Below, piece after piece: positions 43,777 to 52,066 of a DNA stretch of 64,000 nt. Each line of letters begins with the position of its first letter. The stretch's first letter is position 1. The notes beneath the pieces were generated by a model that was not told the origin of the DNA, ran no database searches, and saw only the letters and a list, made by a program, of their open reading frames with translations. The stretch comes from CAVVNN01 sp963838035 (GTDB lineage: Bacteria; Actinomycetota; Thermoleophilia; Solirubrobacterales; 70-9): NCBI GenBank assembly GCA_963838035.1, contig CAWIPM010000006.1:248001-312000 (forward strand). Reading direction: 5' to 3'. A program made the translations under genes and the position numbers.

Positions 43777-45381
43777 GTGGAATCCTCCGCAGCCACCGTC
43801 CCGGCTGCCGCAATCGGCAAGGACGAAAAGCACCTGGTGCCCACCCGTGCGACGGTCCTCTGGGCGCTCGCCGGCCTCACCGTGCTCGGCGTCGCCGTGC
43901 GCTTCGCCAGCGTCGGTCTGCAGAGCTACCACCACGACGAGGTGATCACCGCCGCCCGCGTGCTCCCCGGCAGCTTCATCCACATGCTGCGCGAGGTGAA
44001 AGCGAGCGAGTCGAACCCGCCGCTCTATTACGTGCTCGCCTGGGGCTGGGCGAAGCTGTTCGGAACCGGGGAAGCCGGCCTGCGCTCGCTCTCGGCGTTG
44101 TTCGGCGCAGCCACCGTCCCGGTCGCCTACTTCGTCGGGCGGGAACTGTCGAGCAGGCGCGCCGGCCTCGTCGTGGCAGCGATCGTCGCGGTCAACCCGA
44201 TGCTGATCTGGTATTCGCAGGAGGCCCGCTCCTATGCGGTGCTGGTCTTCTTCGGCGCCCTCTCGCTGCTCTTCTTCGCGCGCACGCTGCGCACCCGAGA
44301 CGGGCGGGACCTGGCGCTCTGGGCGCTCGCCTCGGCGCTCGCCCTCTGCAGCCATTACTTCGCGTTGTTCGCGGTGGGGATCGAGGCCGCCTGGCTCCTC
44401 ATCGCGCTGCGCGACCGCCTGCGCCCCGTGATGCTCGCGGTCGGCGGCGTCGTCGGGGTCGGGCTGGCGCTGCTGCCGCTGATCGCCGCCCAGAGCAACC
44501 CGGCCCACATCGGCTGGATCGAGAAGAGCCCGCTGTCCACCCGCCTCTGGGAGACCGCCATCAGCTTCCTGATCGGGGAGACCGGGCACGTCATCGCCGA
44601 GCCTCCGCGAGAGCGCTACGCGCTGATCCCCGCGATTCTGATTGCCGTCGCGCTGCTGCTGGTGGCGCTGCGGGGGACCCGTCGCGAGAAGAGGGGCGCC
44701 GCGATCGGCGCTGCCATCGGTCTAGGCGTAGCGGCGCTGGCGACCGTCGCGGCATTCGCCGGGAAGGACTACGTGGTCGAGCGCAACCTGCTCCCCGCTC
44801 TGGTCCCGCTCGCGGCCGCCGCCGGGATCGGCTTCGCCGTAAGCGGGGCGCGCCGCCTTGGGCTGCTCCTCGCGATCGCGCTCTGCGCCTACTGGCTGGC
44901 CTTTGACATCCACGTAACCCAGACTCCGAACCTGCAGCGGCCTGACTTTCGCACTCTCACCGAAGAAGTCGGCCCGCCTCACGGCCCGCGCGCGATCGTC
45001 GCCTGGAAGCTCGCTGCCGACCCGATCGTGTTCTACCTCGCCGACGGGTCCCAGCGGCTCTACAGCGGCCATCCGCCGATCAAGGAAATCGACGTGGTGA
45101 GCAAGCCACTGGTCGCCGGCCGCCCGGTTCCCCTGCCGCGCTCATTTCGACCCGTGGAGCGCGTCAGGCTCCAGCGCCTTACCCTTACCCGTTACGTGTC
45201 AAGGCGCCCGCACCCAGTCTGGTTCCACACCCTGCGTGACCTGCCCACCGGCTTCGGCCGCAACGGGGTCATGATCGACGGCTTGCCGTCGCAGGCCATG
45301 GTGCCGCGGCGCGCGGGCCTGCGAGGGGGTTCGCTGGCGTCGCTGCATCCCCGCCGGTCTCGCCGCGAGGCGCTCAGATGA
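43777..45381 (+). CDS. GT39/ArnT-like membrane glycosyltransferase
   Basis: 534 residues from GTG 43777, about 10-12 membrane segments. The first loop carries YHHDEVITA, the Asp-Glu pair of polyprenyl-phosphate sugar transferases, and later SNPPLYYVLAWGW. These enzymes move sugars from polyprenyl phosphate onto proteins or lipids outside the membrane. Its stop overlaps the GtrA-like start, an arrangement typical of glycan assembly. Confidence 0.8.
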   Translation: MESSAATVPAAAIGKDEKHLVPTRATVLWALAGLTVLGVAVRFASVGLQSYHHDEVITAARVLPGSFIHMLREVKASESNPPLYYVLAWGWAKLFGTGEAGLRSLSALFGAATVPVAYFVGRELSSRRAGLVVAAIVAVNPMLIWYSQEARSYAVLVFFGALSLLFFARTLRTRDGRDLALWALASALALCSHYFALFAVGIEAAWLLIALRDRLRPVMLAVGGVVGVGLALLPLIAAQSNPAHIGWIEKSPLSTRLWETAISFLIGETGHVIAEPPRERYALIPAILIAVALLLVALRGTRREKRGAAIGAAIGLGVAALATVAAFAGKDYVVERNLLPALVPLAAAAGIGFAVSGARRLGLLLAIALCAYWLAFDIHVTQTPNLQRPDFRTLTEEVGPPHGPRAIVAWKLAADPIVFYLADGSQRLYSGHPPIKEIDVVSKPLVAGRPVPLPRSFRPVERVRLQRLTLTRYVSRRPHPVWFHTLRDLPTGFGRNGVMIDGLPSQAMVPRRAGLRGGSLASLHPRRSRREALR

Positions 45382-45803
45382 GCGCCTCGGAATTCGCCTA
45401 CCGCCTCGGCGCCGCCGCCCGCCAGCCCGCCAATTGGGTCCAGCTGCTCAAGTTCGGCATCGTCGGCGGCTCCGGCTACCTGATCAACCTCGCCGTCTTC
45501 GCCGTCCTCACCGGCAACCTCGGAGTCCACCACGCGATCGCAGCCGTCGGCGCATTCTGCGTCGCCGTCACAAACAACTTCCTCTGGAACCGTTACTGGA
45601 CCTTCGGCCCGGGAGAGGGACCGGCGTCCTTTCAGGCGGTCCGCTTCCTGATCGTCAGCGTTGCCTCGTTGGTGATCAACCTGGCAGCGCTCGAGGTGCT
45701 CGTCGCGGGCGCCGGGATGGGCGACCTCCCCGCTCAGGCGATCGCGGTGGCGATCGCGATGCCGTTCAACTTCCTCGGCAACAGGCTCTGGACATTCGCC
45801 TGA
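45378..45803 (+). CDS. GtrA-like flippase-family membrane protein
   Basis: 141 residues, four hydrophobic segments; VQLLKFGIVGGSGYLINLAV and NFLGNRLWTF are GtrA signatures. GtrA-type proteins move lipid-linked sugars across the membrane and pair with glycosyltransferases. Start overlaps the GT39-like stop (ATGA). Confidence 0.88.
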   Translation: MSASEFAYRLGAAARQPANWVQLLKFGIVGGSGYLINLAVFAVLTGNLGVHHAIAAVGAFCVAVTNNFLWNRYWTFGPGEGPASFQAVRFLIVSVASLVINLAALEVLVAGAGMGDLPAQAIAVAIAMPFNFLGNRLWTFA

Positions 45804-45942
45804 GGGCGGCTACTTTTCGACTTCGTAGGTGAAGTCGTATTCGGTGCCCTCCGCGTCCCGTGCATGGAGGTGAACGAGGTCAGCCGCCGCTGCGGCCGAA
45901 GCGGCGGGGCCACGTGGACAGACAGGAGCGGGCTCCCGGGGC

Positions 45943-45976
45943 CATTCCGTGCCTGCCGACGGGCAGGCGCGGAATG
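45943..45976. terminator. 15-bp inverted repeat upstream of the unusual tRNA
   Basis: CATTCCGTGCCTGCC pairs with GGCAGGCGCGGAATG around a GACG loop with a single G-U pair. There is no T run after it. It sits between the GtrA-like gene and the tRNA at 45,996 and could end upstream transcripts or shape the leader. Confidence 0.5.
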
Positions 45977-45995
45977 TAGACTGACCCTCCGGCGA

Positions 45996-46091
45996 GCGCC
46001 CGTAGCTCAGTGGTCAACGGCTTCCGCAAGGGGGCCAAAGAGCATCGGTCTTTCCAACCGAAGGTCGTGGGTTCGATTCCCACCGGGCGCA
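45996..46091 (+). tRNA. tRNA with anticodon TTC and a hairpin-containing 31-nt D-loop
   Basis: Acceptor GCGCCCG/CGGGCGC pairs fully, D-stem GCTC/GAGC, anticodon stem TCGGT/ACCGA with loop CTTTCCA, variable AGGTC, T-arm GTGGG-TTCGATT-CCCAC, discriminator A. The loop gives anticodon TTC (Glu), but position 37 is C, which is odd. The D-loop holds an extra 22 bases, ACGGCTTCCGCAAGGGGGCC plus AA, that fold as a seven-pair stem with a GCAA tetraloop. The body resembles tRNA-Arg(TCT) rather than tRNA-Glu. It ends 14 bases before the LeuRS-like start. Confidence 0.8.
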
Positions 46092-46105
46092 TAGGAGACA
46101 GAGCT

Positions 46106-48358
46106 ATGAGCGGCGCGAAATCGAGCTACGACGCGGGGGAGGTCGAGGCCGCTCGGCAGGCCGTCTGGGCCCGGCGCGACCCCTTCCGCACGCCTGACCC
46201 AGAGCAGGGCAGGGCACCGGTCTACGTCAAGCCCTCCAGCCCGTTCACCTCGGGGAACCTCCACATGGGCCACGTGCGCGACTACGCGCTCGGCGACGCC
46301 TACGCTCGCTTCCGCCGTGCCCGCGGCGACGCGGTCCTCTTCAGCTTCGGCTTCGACGCCTTCGGGCTGCCGGCCGAGATCGCGGCGATCGAGCGCAGTG
46401 TGGCGCCGGCCGAGTGGGTGGAGCGCTGCGGCGAGCGGATGCTCGGCCAGATGAGGCGCCTGGGCTTCTCCTTCGACTACGAGCGAGTCTTCTACAGCTC
46501 CGACGAGGGCCAGTACCGCTGGTCGCAGTGGCTCTTCCTCACCCTGCTGGAGGCCGGCCTGATCTACCGCGACGACGCCACCGTTGACTGGTGCGACACC
46601 TGCCAGACGACGCTCGCGGCGCTGCAGGTCGAGGACGGCCGCTGCTGGCGCTGCCACAACCCGGTGCGGCTGATCCGCCGCCCGACCTGGTTCCTGCGGA
46701 TCACGCCGTACCTCGAGGAGAACGACGGCAACCTCTCCGGGCTCGAGGATTGGGACGAGCTCTCGCTCGCCGCCCAGCGCTACATACTCGGTCGCAGCGA
46801 CGGGGTGGAGGTGGGTCTGGAGGGGCCCGACGGCGCCCCCCTCATCGCCTTCACGCCGCATCGGGACATCGTCGGGGCGGCGACATTCGTCTTGCTCTCC
46901 CCGCGCTCTACCGCGCTCGAGGCCTGGCCGATCGAGACCGGCGTCGCCGAGAAGCTGGACGAGCTTCGCTCGGGGGGCTGGGAGCGCAGCGCCCGCGACG
47001 CCAGGTCGGTGCCGCTGGTCGACACCGGTCTCTCGGCGACGGTTCCGTGGAGCGAGGAGCCTCTGCCCATAGCTGTCTCGCCGCTGGTCGACGCTCGCTT
47101 CGGGCCCACTGCGGTCCTGGGAATACCGGCGGCGGACGAGGCGGACGCCATCCTCGCTGAGCGCCTGCAACGCGCGGCCGACATCGACACCGGTGAGGCC
47201 GGCGTCGAGCCGTGGCGCGAGGCGCGCGAGGCGGTCCGCTACCGCGCTTCGGACTTCTCGATCTCGCGCCAGCGCTTCTGGGGCACGCCGATCCCGATCG
47301 TCCACTGCGAGCGCTGCGGTGCCGTGCCCGTGCCACTCGAGGAGCTGCCCGTCGTCCTGCCCCGCGACATCGAGCCGACCGGGGAGGGAAACCCACTCGC
47401 CGAGCGTTCCGACTTCGTCGACGTCGCCTGTCCGCGCTGCGGCGAGCCGGCCAGGCGGGAGACCGACACCCTCGACTGCCACTTCGACGCGCTCTGGCTC
47501 TGGGTGCCGTCCGCGGTGCCGCCGGAGGCGCGCGAGAAGGAGATGTTCGACCACCCCGACCTGAAGCGGTGGCTGCCATCCGAGCGCCTCGTCGCCGGCA
47601 ACGACAGCGGCGGCTTCGTCTTCGACCAGCGCGTCGTCACCAAGGCCCTCCGCGACATCGGGCCGTTCTCCTTCCTCGCCGACGGCGAGCCCTTCGCCGG
47701 CTGCCTCTTCCACGAGATGGTGATCGCCGACGGGCGCAAGATGAGCAAGCACCTCGGCAACGTCGTCGACCCGGACGAGCTGGTCGAGCGCCATGGGGCC
47801 GATACCGTCCGCCTCGCCGTCCTCTACGCCGCCGGCCCCGCCAAGACCCTCAACTGGAACGACGGTGCGATCCGCTTCGCCCGGCGCTTCCTGATCGGCC
47901 TCTGGGAGTACTCGCACGAGCACTTCGCCGCCGTCGGCGAGGCGTCGGTCGACGCCGAGGCCGCGGCTGACACCGAGTTCCTGCGCGAGCGGTTGCGCAA
48001 ATGGTGCGCCAACGGCCTCGACCGGGTCACCGCCGACCTCGAGCAGCTGCAGATGCACAAGGCGGTGCGCGACGTGACCCGCCTCTTCGAGCGAGTCCAG
48101 GACTTCGAGAAGCGGGTGATCCAGCGCCGCGGCGAGCTCAGCCGCGCCGACGCCGAGGCCCTGGTCGAGGCCCTCGTCCTGCTCGCCCGGGTCCTCGCTC
48201 CCTTCGCCCCGCACGCCGCCGAGGGGCTGTTGATCGCCTCCGGATGGGAGGACGGGCCCGGCCTGCCCGGTGCCTGGCCGGAGGCGACGAACGTCCTGTC
48301 GGGCGGAAATGGGGAGACATCGACGGCTCGGGTCGCTAGCCTAGGCGGGGGGAAATGA
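46106..48358 (+). CDS. LeuRS-like class I aminoacyl-tRNA synthetase, degenerate editing site, no C-terminal domain
   Basis: ATG 46106 follows AGGAGA. HIGH motif HMGH (53-56), DAFGLPAE, a zinc pair CDTCQTT/CWRC and KMSKH (near 545) are LeuRS-like, as is the stretch ADTVRLAVLYAAGPAKTLNW. The CP1 domain is present, but the usual TTRPDT is replaced by FTPHRD and GTGAVM by PTAVLG, so hydrolytic proofreading residues are lost. The protein ends at residue 750 after the anticodon-binding helices (AWPEATNV), lacking the family's C-terminal domain. Classic LeuRS is about 800-870 residues. It may be a paralogue with another tRNA partner. Confidence 0.85.
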   Translation: MSGAKSSYDAGEVEAARQAVWARRDPFRTPDPEQGRAPVYVKPSSPFTSGNLHMGHVRDYALGDAYARFRRARGDAVLFSFGFDAFGLPAEIAAIERSVAPAEWVERCGERMLGQMRRLGFSFDYERVFYSSDEGQYRWSQWLFLTLLEAGLIYRDDATVDWCDTCQTTLAALQVEDGRCWRCHNPVRLIRRPTWFLRITPYLEENDGNLSGLEDWDELSLAAQRYILGRSDGVEVGLEGPDGAPLIAFTPHRDIVGAATFVLLSPRSTALEAWPIETGVAEKLDELRSGGWERSARDARSVPLVDTGLSATVPWSEEPLPIAVSPLVDARFGPTAVLGIPAADEADAILAERLQRAADIDTGEAGVEPWREAREAVRYRASDFSISRQRFWGTPIPIVHCERCGAVPVPLEELPVVLPRDIEPTGEGNPLAERSDFVDVACPRCGEPARRETDTLDCHFDALWLWVPSAVPPEAREKEMFDHPDLKRWLPSERLVAGNDSGGFVFDQRVVTKALRDIGPFSFLADGEPFAGCLFHEMVIADGRKMSKHLGNVVDPDELVERHGADTVRLAVLYAAGPAKTLNWNDGAIRFARRFLIGLWEYSHEHFAAVGEASVDAEAAADTEFLRERLRKWCANGLDRVTADLEQLQMHKAVRDVTRLFERVQDFEKRVIQRRGELSRADAEALVEALVLLARVLAPFAPHAAEGLLIASGWEDGPGLPGAWPEATNVLSGGNGETSTARVASLGGGK

Positions 48359-48368
48359 GAGTCCGGGC

Positions 48369-49646
48369 ATGAATCAGAGCACCCGATCCTGCGCTACGGC
48401 GCTCGTCTGCCACGACTGCGACGAGCGCCTGCCTCTCGCCGAGGCGGCCTTTCGCTGCCCGAGCTGCGGCAAGGGGCTCGACATCTCATACGACTACGAG
48501 CTGGCCAAGGAGAGGGTTGCGGAGGTTGCGCTGGGCGAGCGCCCGCGCAACCTCTGGCGCTTCGAGGAGCTGATGCCGATCGTCGACCGCGCCGCCGCCG
48601 ACCGCGTCGGCCGCCACTCCGGCGACACGCCGCTGATCCACGCCGATCGGCTCGGCGCCGAGCTGGGCCTGCGCAAGCTCTACCTCAAGGACGACTCGAC
48701 CAACCGCCCCTCGCTCTCCTACAAGGACCGCGTGGTGGCGATGGCCGTGGCCCGCGCGCTTGAGCTGGGCAAAGAGGAGATCGGCTGCGTCTCGACCGGC
48801 AACGTCGGCACCGCGACCGCCTCGCTCGGCGCCAAGGCCGGCCTCAGCCCCTACGTCTTCTACCCCGCCAACCTCGAGCGCGCCAAGGCCCGCGGCTGCC
48901 GCGCCCTCGGCGCCCAGGTCTGCCAGCTCGAGGGCAACTATGACGAGGCCAACCGAGCCTGCCGGGAGCTGGCGCTGGCGAGCGGGATCGAGTTCGCCAA
49001 CATCACCCTTCGCCCGTTCTACGCCGAGGGGGCGAAGACGCTCGCCTTCGAGGTCGTCGAGCAGCTCGATTGGCGCTCGCCCGACCACATCGTGATGCCG
49101 GCGGCAGGTGGGACCCTCTCCTCCCGCGTCCACAAGGGCCTGGAGGAGCTGGAGGTCGTCGGCCTGGCGGAGACCGCCGCGACCAAGCTCCATGTCGGCC
49201 AGCCGACCGGCTGCTCGCCGATCACGAAAGCGATCGTCGAGGGTGGGGAGATCGTGCCCCAGGTGCCCGAGACGCTGGCCCGCTCGCTCGCGATCGGGGC
49301 GCCCGGCGACGGGCCGCTCGTCGTCGACGCCGTGCGCAGCCGGGGGGGCTCGGCGGCGGCCGCCGCCGATGGCGAGATCATCGAGGCGATGGAGCTGGTC
49401 GCCGCTACCGAGGGCGTGCTCACCGAGCCCGCCGGTGGTACCACGGTCGCGGCGGCGATGAAGCTTGCCCAGCAGGGGGTCCTGCGCCCCGACGACACCG
49501 TCGTCGTCGTGATCAGCGGCAACGGCCTGAAGACGCTCAACGAGCAGCCGGTCCGCCCCTGGCCCGAAGGCGTCCCCTGCAATGCCGATTCGATGGCAGA
49601 AGTCGTGCTCGACTTCCGCCGCTCCGGCGTCGGCGCTGCGGCCTGA
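48369..49646 (+). CDS. Threonine-synthase-like PLP enzyme with zinc ribbon
   Basis: 425 residues. N-terminal Cys14, Cys17, Cys30 and Cys33 form a zinc ribbon. The PLP lysine is Lys119 in PSLSYKDR; the usual motif in ThrC is GSFKDRG. STGNVGTATAS and PAAGGTLSS are PLP phosphate and substrate loops. The fold is type II as in ThrC and cysteate synthase. The start is ATG 48369, 10 bases after the synthetase stop. Function could be threonine synthesis or a related beta/gamma-replacement. Confidence 0.8.
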   Translation: MNQSTRSCATALVCHDCDERLPLAEAAFRCPSCGKGLDISYDYELAKERVAEVALGERPRNLWRFEELMPIVDRAAADRVGRHSGDTPLIHADRLGAELGLRKLYLKDDSTNRPSLSYKDRVVAMAVARALELGKEEIGCVSTGNVGTATASLGAKAGLSPYVFYPANLERAKARGCRALGAQVCQLEGNYDEANRACRELALASGIEFANITLRPFYAEGAKTLAFEVVEQLDWRSPDHIVMPAAGGTLSSRVHKGLEELEVVGLAETAATKLHVGQPTGCSPITKAIVEGGEIVPQVPETLARSLAIGAPGDGPLVVDAVRSRGGSAAAAADGEIIEAMELVAATEGVLTEPAGGTTVAAAMKLAQQGVLRPDDTVVVVISGNGLKTLNEQPVRPWPEGVPCNADSMAEVVLDFRRSGVGAAA

Positions 49647-49650
49647 CCCG

Positions 49651-50532
49651 GTGAGCGAGCCCCCGCAGGTCGACGGCGTCAGCCACCGCCGGGTGCGGGC
49701 GCGCGGACTGGATTTCCACGTCGCCGAAGCGGGGAGCGGGGAGGACGTGGTGCTGTGCTTGCACGGTTGGCCCCAACACTGGTACGAGTGGCGGCACCTG
49801 ATGCCGGCGCTGGCCGACCGCCACCGGGTGCTGGCGATGGACCTGCGCGGCTTCGGCTGGTCCGACGCTCCGCGCGAGGGATATGAGAAGGAGAACCTGG
49901 CGAGCGACGTGCTCGCCGTCCTCGATGAGCTGGGCCTGGAGCGGGTCAAGCTGGTCGGCCACGACTGGGGGGGCTGGGTCGGCTTCCTCCTCTGCCTGCG
50001 GGCGCCGCAGCGGATCAGTCATTTTCAGGCCCTGAACATCCTCCCCCCGTGGGTCAATTTGCGGGCGACGCTGCCGCGCGCCTGGCGCTTCTGGTACCAG
50101 CAGGTCATCCTGGCGCCCGGCCTCGGGTATCGCCTGCACCGTGGCGGCGGGTTCGTCCCCCGGGTCCTCGTAGGCGCCTCCACCGATCGCGGCGCCTGGG
50201 ACGAGGAGACGCTGCGCGCCTTCGCCGACAACCTCGCCGAGCCGGCCCGAGCACGGGCCTGCGTGCAGATGTATCGGGTCTTCAACCTGAGGGAGGTCTG
50301 GCCGATCCTGCGGGGCCGATACGCCGGGCAGCGCCTAACCGTGCCGACCCGCCTCCTCTTCGGCACCGACGACGCCGCGCTGCGCCCCGAGATGCTGGCC
50401 GGCTACCAGCGCCACGCCGACGACATGCAGGTGGAGCTTGTCCCCAACTGCGGCCACTTCATCGCCGATGAGCGCCCCGAGCTGGTTGCCGCCCGCTGCC
50501 GCGACTTCTTCGCCGGAGCCCCCAACTCCTGA
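49651..50532 (+). CDS. Alpha/beta hydrolase (epoxide hydrolase-like)
   Basis: GTG 49651 gives 293 residues. LCLHGWPQHWYEWR contains the oxyanion HGWP motif, the nucleophile Asp is in GHDWGGWVG, and the catalytic His in NCGHFIADERPE. This arrangement is that of epoxide hydrolases and haloalkane dehalogenases. The start is 4 bases after the ThrC-like stop, so it belongs to the same transcript. Substrate unknown. Confidence 0.85.
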   Translation: MSEPPQVDGVSHRRVRARGLDFHVAEAGSGEDVVLCLHGWPQHWYEWRHLMPALADRHRVLAMDLRGFGWSDAPREGYEKENLASDVLAVLDELGLERVKLVGHDWGGWVGFLLCLRAPQRISHFQALNILPPWVNLRATLPRAWRFWYQQVILAPGLGYRLHRGGGFVPRVLVGASTDRGAWDEETLRAFADNLAEPARARACVQMYRVFNLREVWPILRGRYAGQRLTVPTRLLFGTDDAALRPEMLAGYQRHADDMQVELVPNCGHFIADERPELVAARCRDFFAGAPNS

Positions 50533-50573
50533 CCGGCGCCTCCGCCGGGTCGAGAATCTTCCGCCGCGGCCGG

Positions 50574-51362
50574 CTACCTGCCTGCCCCGTCGAAGGCGAA
50601 CCAGCAGAAGTGCGGGCTGGACAGTGGGCTGGGGTCTTCGAAGTCGACGGCCGCCAGAACCTCCCCGCTGAGGTGGTTGCTGAAGGGCGGGGCGGTCGCA
50701 ATGAACCCGGCGCCCTGAACCTCCGTCAGGTTGGACACCGGTGTTGCCACCAGCTGCTGCGAGCCGCTTGCAAAGCGGGCACCAGCTCCGCTGCCCACCG
50801 TCAATAGGAAGGGTGCGCCGCCGGATGCGCCGCTGAGCTTGATTTCAGCACGCGCATTCCCACCACCTTCGTCTTTGCACACAGCCGTCAACGTCCAGAG
50901 GTTGTGGGTGTAGAGCGTGCCTTCTTCTTCGCCTTCGAGCGGCAAGGCCCCGGCCGGGAACTGCAGGCCGAGGTCCGAAGAGACGCTGTTGGTGTCCAGG
51001 TTCGCGCCGGTGATGGTCTCCGCGGCGAGGTCGCTCCCGGTCAGTGAACCGTCCTGGACATTGGCGCCCGTGACAGCGTTGCCGCCGAGCTTCGCGTTCG
51101 TGATTGCCCCGTCGGAGACCGTGCCGGCGGTGGTCGCCGAGTCCGCACTGCCGGCGTGGTCCGCGCTCGTCGCGCTGTCAGCGGTCTTCGCGTGATTGAC
51201 CGACAGCCTGGGCGCGAGCTTCTTGACGATCTTCGTCACGACCTTGGTCGTCGAGTTGCGCGACGATGCGATCGCAAAGGTCCCGCCGCCAACCGCCACG
51301 ACCAAAGCGATCACCGCGATGATCAATGCCGGAGAAGGCAACGGGCGATTCCTGTTGAGCAT
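50574..51362 (-). CDS. Surface protein with membrane anchor and repeat region
   Basis: 262 residues: a membrane segment or signal (ALIIAVIALVVAVGGGTFAI, 12-31), then SerAlaThr/Asp/Gly-rich repeats (DGAITNAKLGGNAVTGANV) and a beta-rich end. Proteins of this kind are common in the envelope of related actinobacteria. Function unknown. Confidence 0.7.
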   Translation of the reverse strand: MLNRNRPLPSPALIIAVIALVVAVGGGTFAIASSRNSTTKVVTKIVKKLAPRLSVNHAKTADSATSADHAGSADSATTAGTVSDGAITNAKLGGNAVTGANVQDGSLTGSDLAAETITGANLDTNSVSSDLGLQFPAGALPLEGEEEGTLYTHNLWTLTAVCKDEGGGNARAEIKLSGASGGAPFLLTVGSGAGARFASGSQQLVATPVSNLTEVQGAGFIATAPPFSNHLSGEVLAAVDFEDPSPLSSPHFCWFAFDGAGR

Positions 51363-51716
51363 CGGAGACCCCCTGGAGTCGGCTCAGCCTTGGCGCCCGA
51401 CATTACCCCCGCCCTTCCCGCCCTGTCAAGGAAGGGCAACGAGTCTTCGGGCAGTCGGCCCGTGTCCTCAGCGCGCCAACTTCAGACTGAAGTAATCACG
51501 ACCGTGGCGCTGAAGCCCTGGCCGGCGGCGTCAGGCGCGATCAGGGCGAGCTAGTGGCCGAACGAACTCGTGCCTTCTTCGCCGAGTAACTGCGCCTGAA
51601 GGAATTCCAGGTGGCCGGATCTACGGGACGCGCGGCAAGCCACCGCCCTGGACCGCTTGGCTCCAGCCCGGTCGGGTTTGAAACTGAACACCTCCACTGG
51701 GGGCTGGACCTAACGC
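51363..51716. other. Intergenic region, no gene seen
   Basis: The first part is the promoter side of the surface protein at 50,574. The rest leads into an IS3 remnant; no intact ORF or structured element is convincing. Confidence 0.4.
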
Positions 51717-51923
51717 CGGTACTCGAAGCTGAAGGAGCGGCTCCTCTGGTGCTCTGAGTTCGAGACCCTCGACGATGCACTGGCGGCGATTGCCGCCTAC
51801 GTCGAGACTTCCCACCACCTGCCCCACTCGGGGTTGGGCTACCGCACCCCGAAGGAGGTGAGGAAGACCTGGGAGGATGCCCAGGAGTCAGAAGCGACTA
51901 CCAATTCACGCGGCCTCAGGTGA
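51717..51923 (+). pseudogene. IS3-family transposase, C-terminal remnant
   Basis: A frame with no start encodes RYSKLKERLLWCSEFETLDD and HLPHSGLGYRTPKEVRK, the end of an IS3 orfB integrase domain, with the final catalytic Glu region and the HSALGY-type motif. The upstream part of the transposase is missing or shifted. Stop TGA at 51,921. Sign of past insertion. Confidence 0.75.
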
Positions 51924-52066
51924 CAACGTTGGAGGGGTCCAGGCCAGGCAACGCGCGGGCCCGGTCATAATCCGGCCGTCGGGGGTTCGAGTTCCTCCTC
52001 CGGCATGGCGGAAGCCCCACTCATGTGTTTGATCGTCCCGTTGCTGCACGGTAGATTGTCCCAAGG

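Noticed and set aside
45806..45930. Short minus frame ending TEYDFTYEVEK
   Set aside because: The end looks coding, but no start codon, ribosome site or recognisable domain is present and the frame soon becomes Ala/Pro-rich.
45996..46091. Reading the anomalous tRNA as tRNA-Gly (TCC)
   Set aside because: That needs the anticodon stem to shift by one base, which destroys its pairing; TCGGT/ACCGA with anticodon TTC is the better fold.
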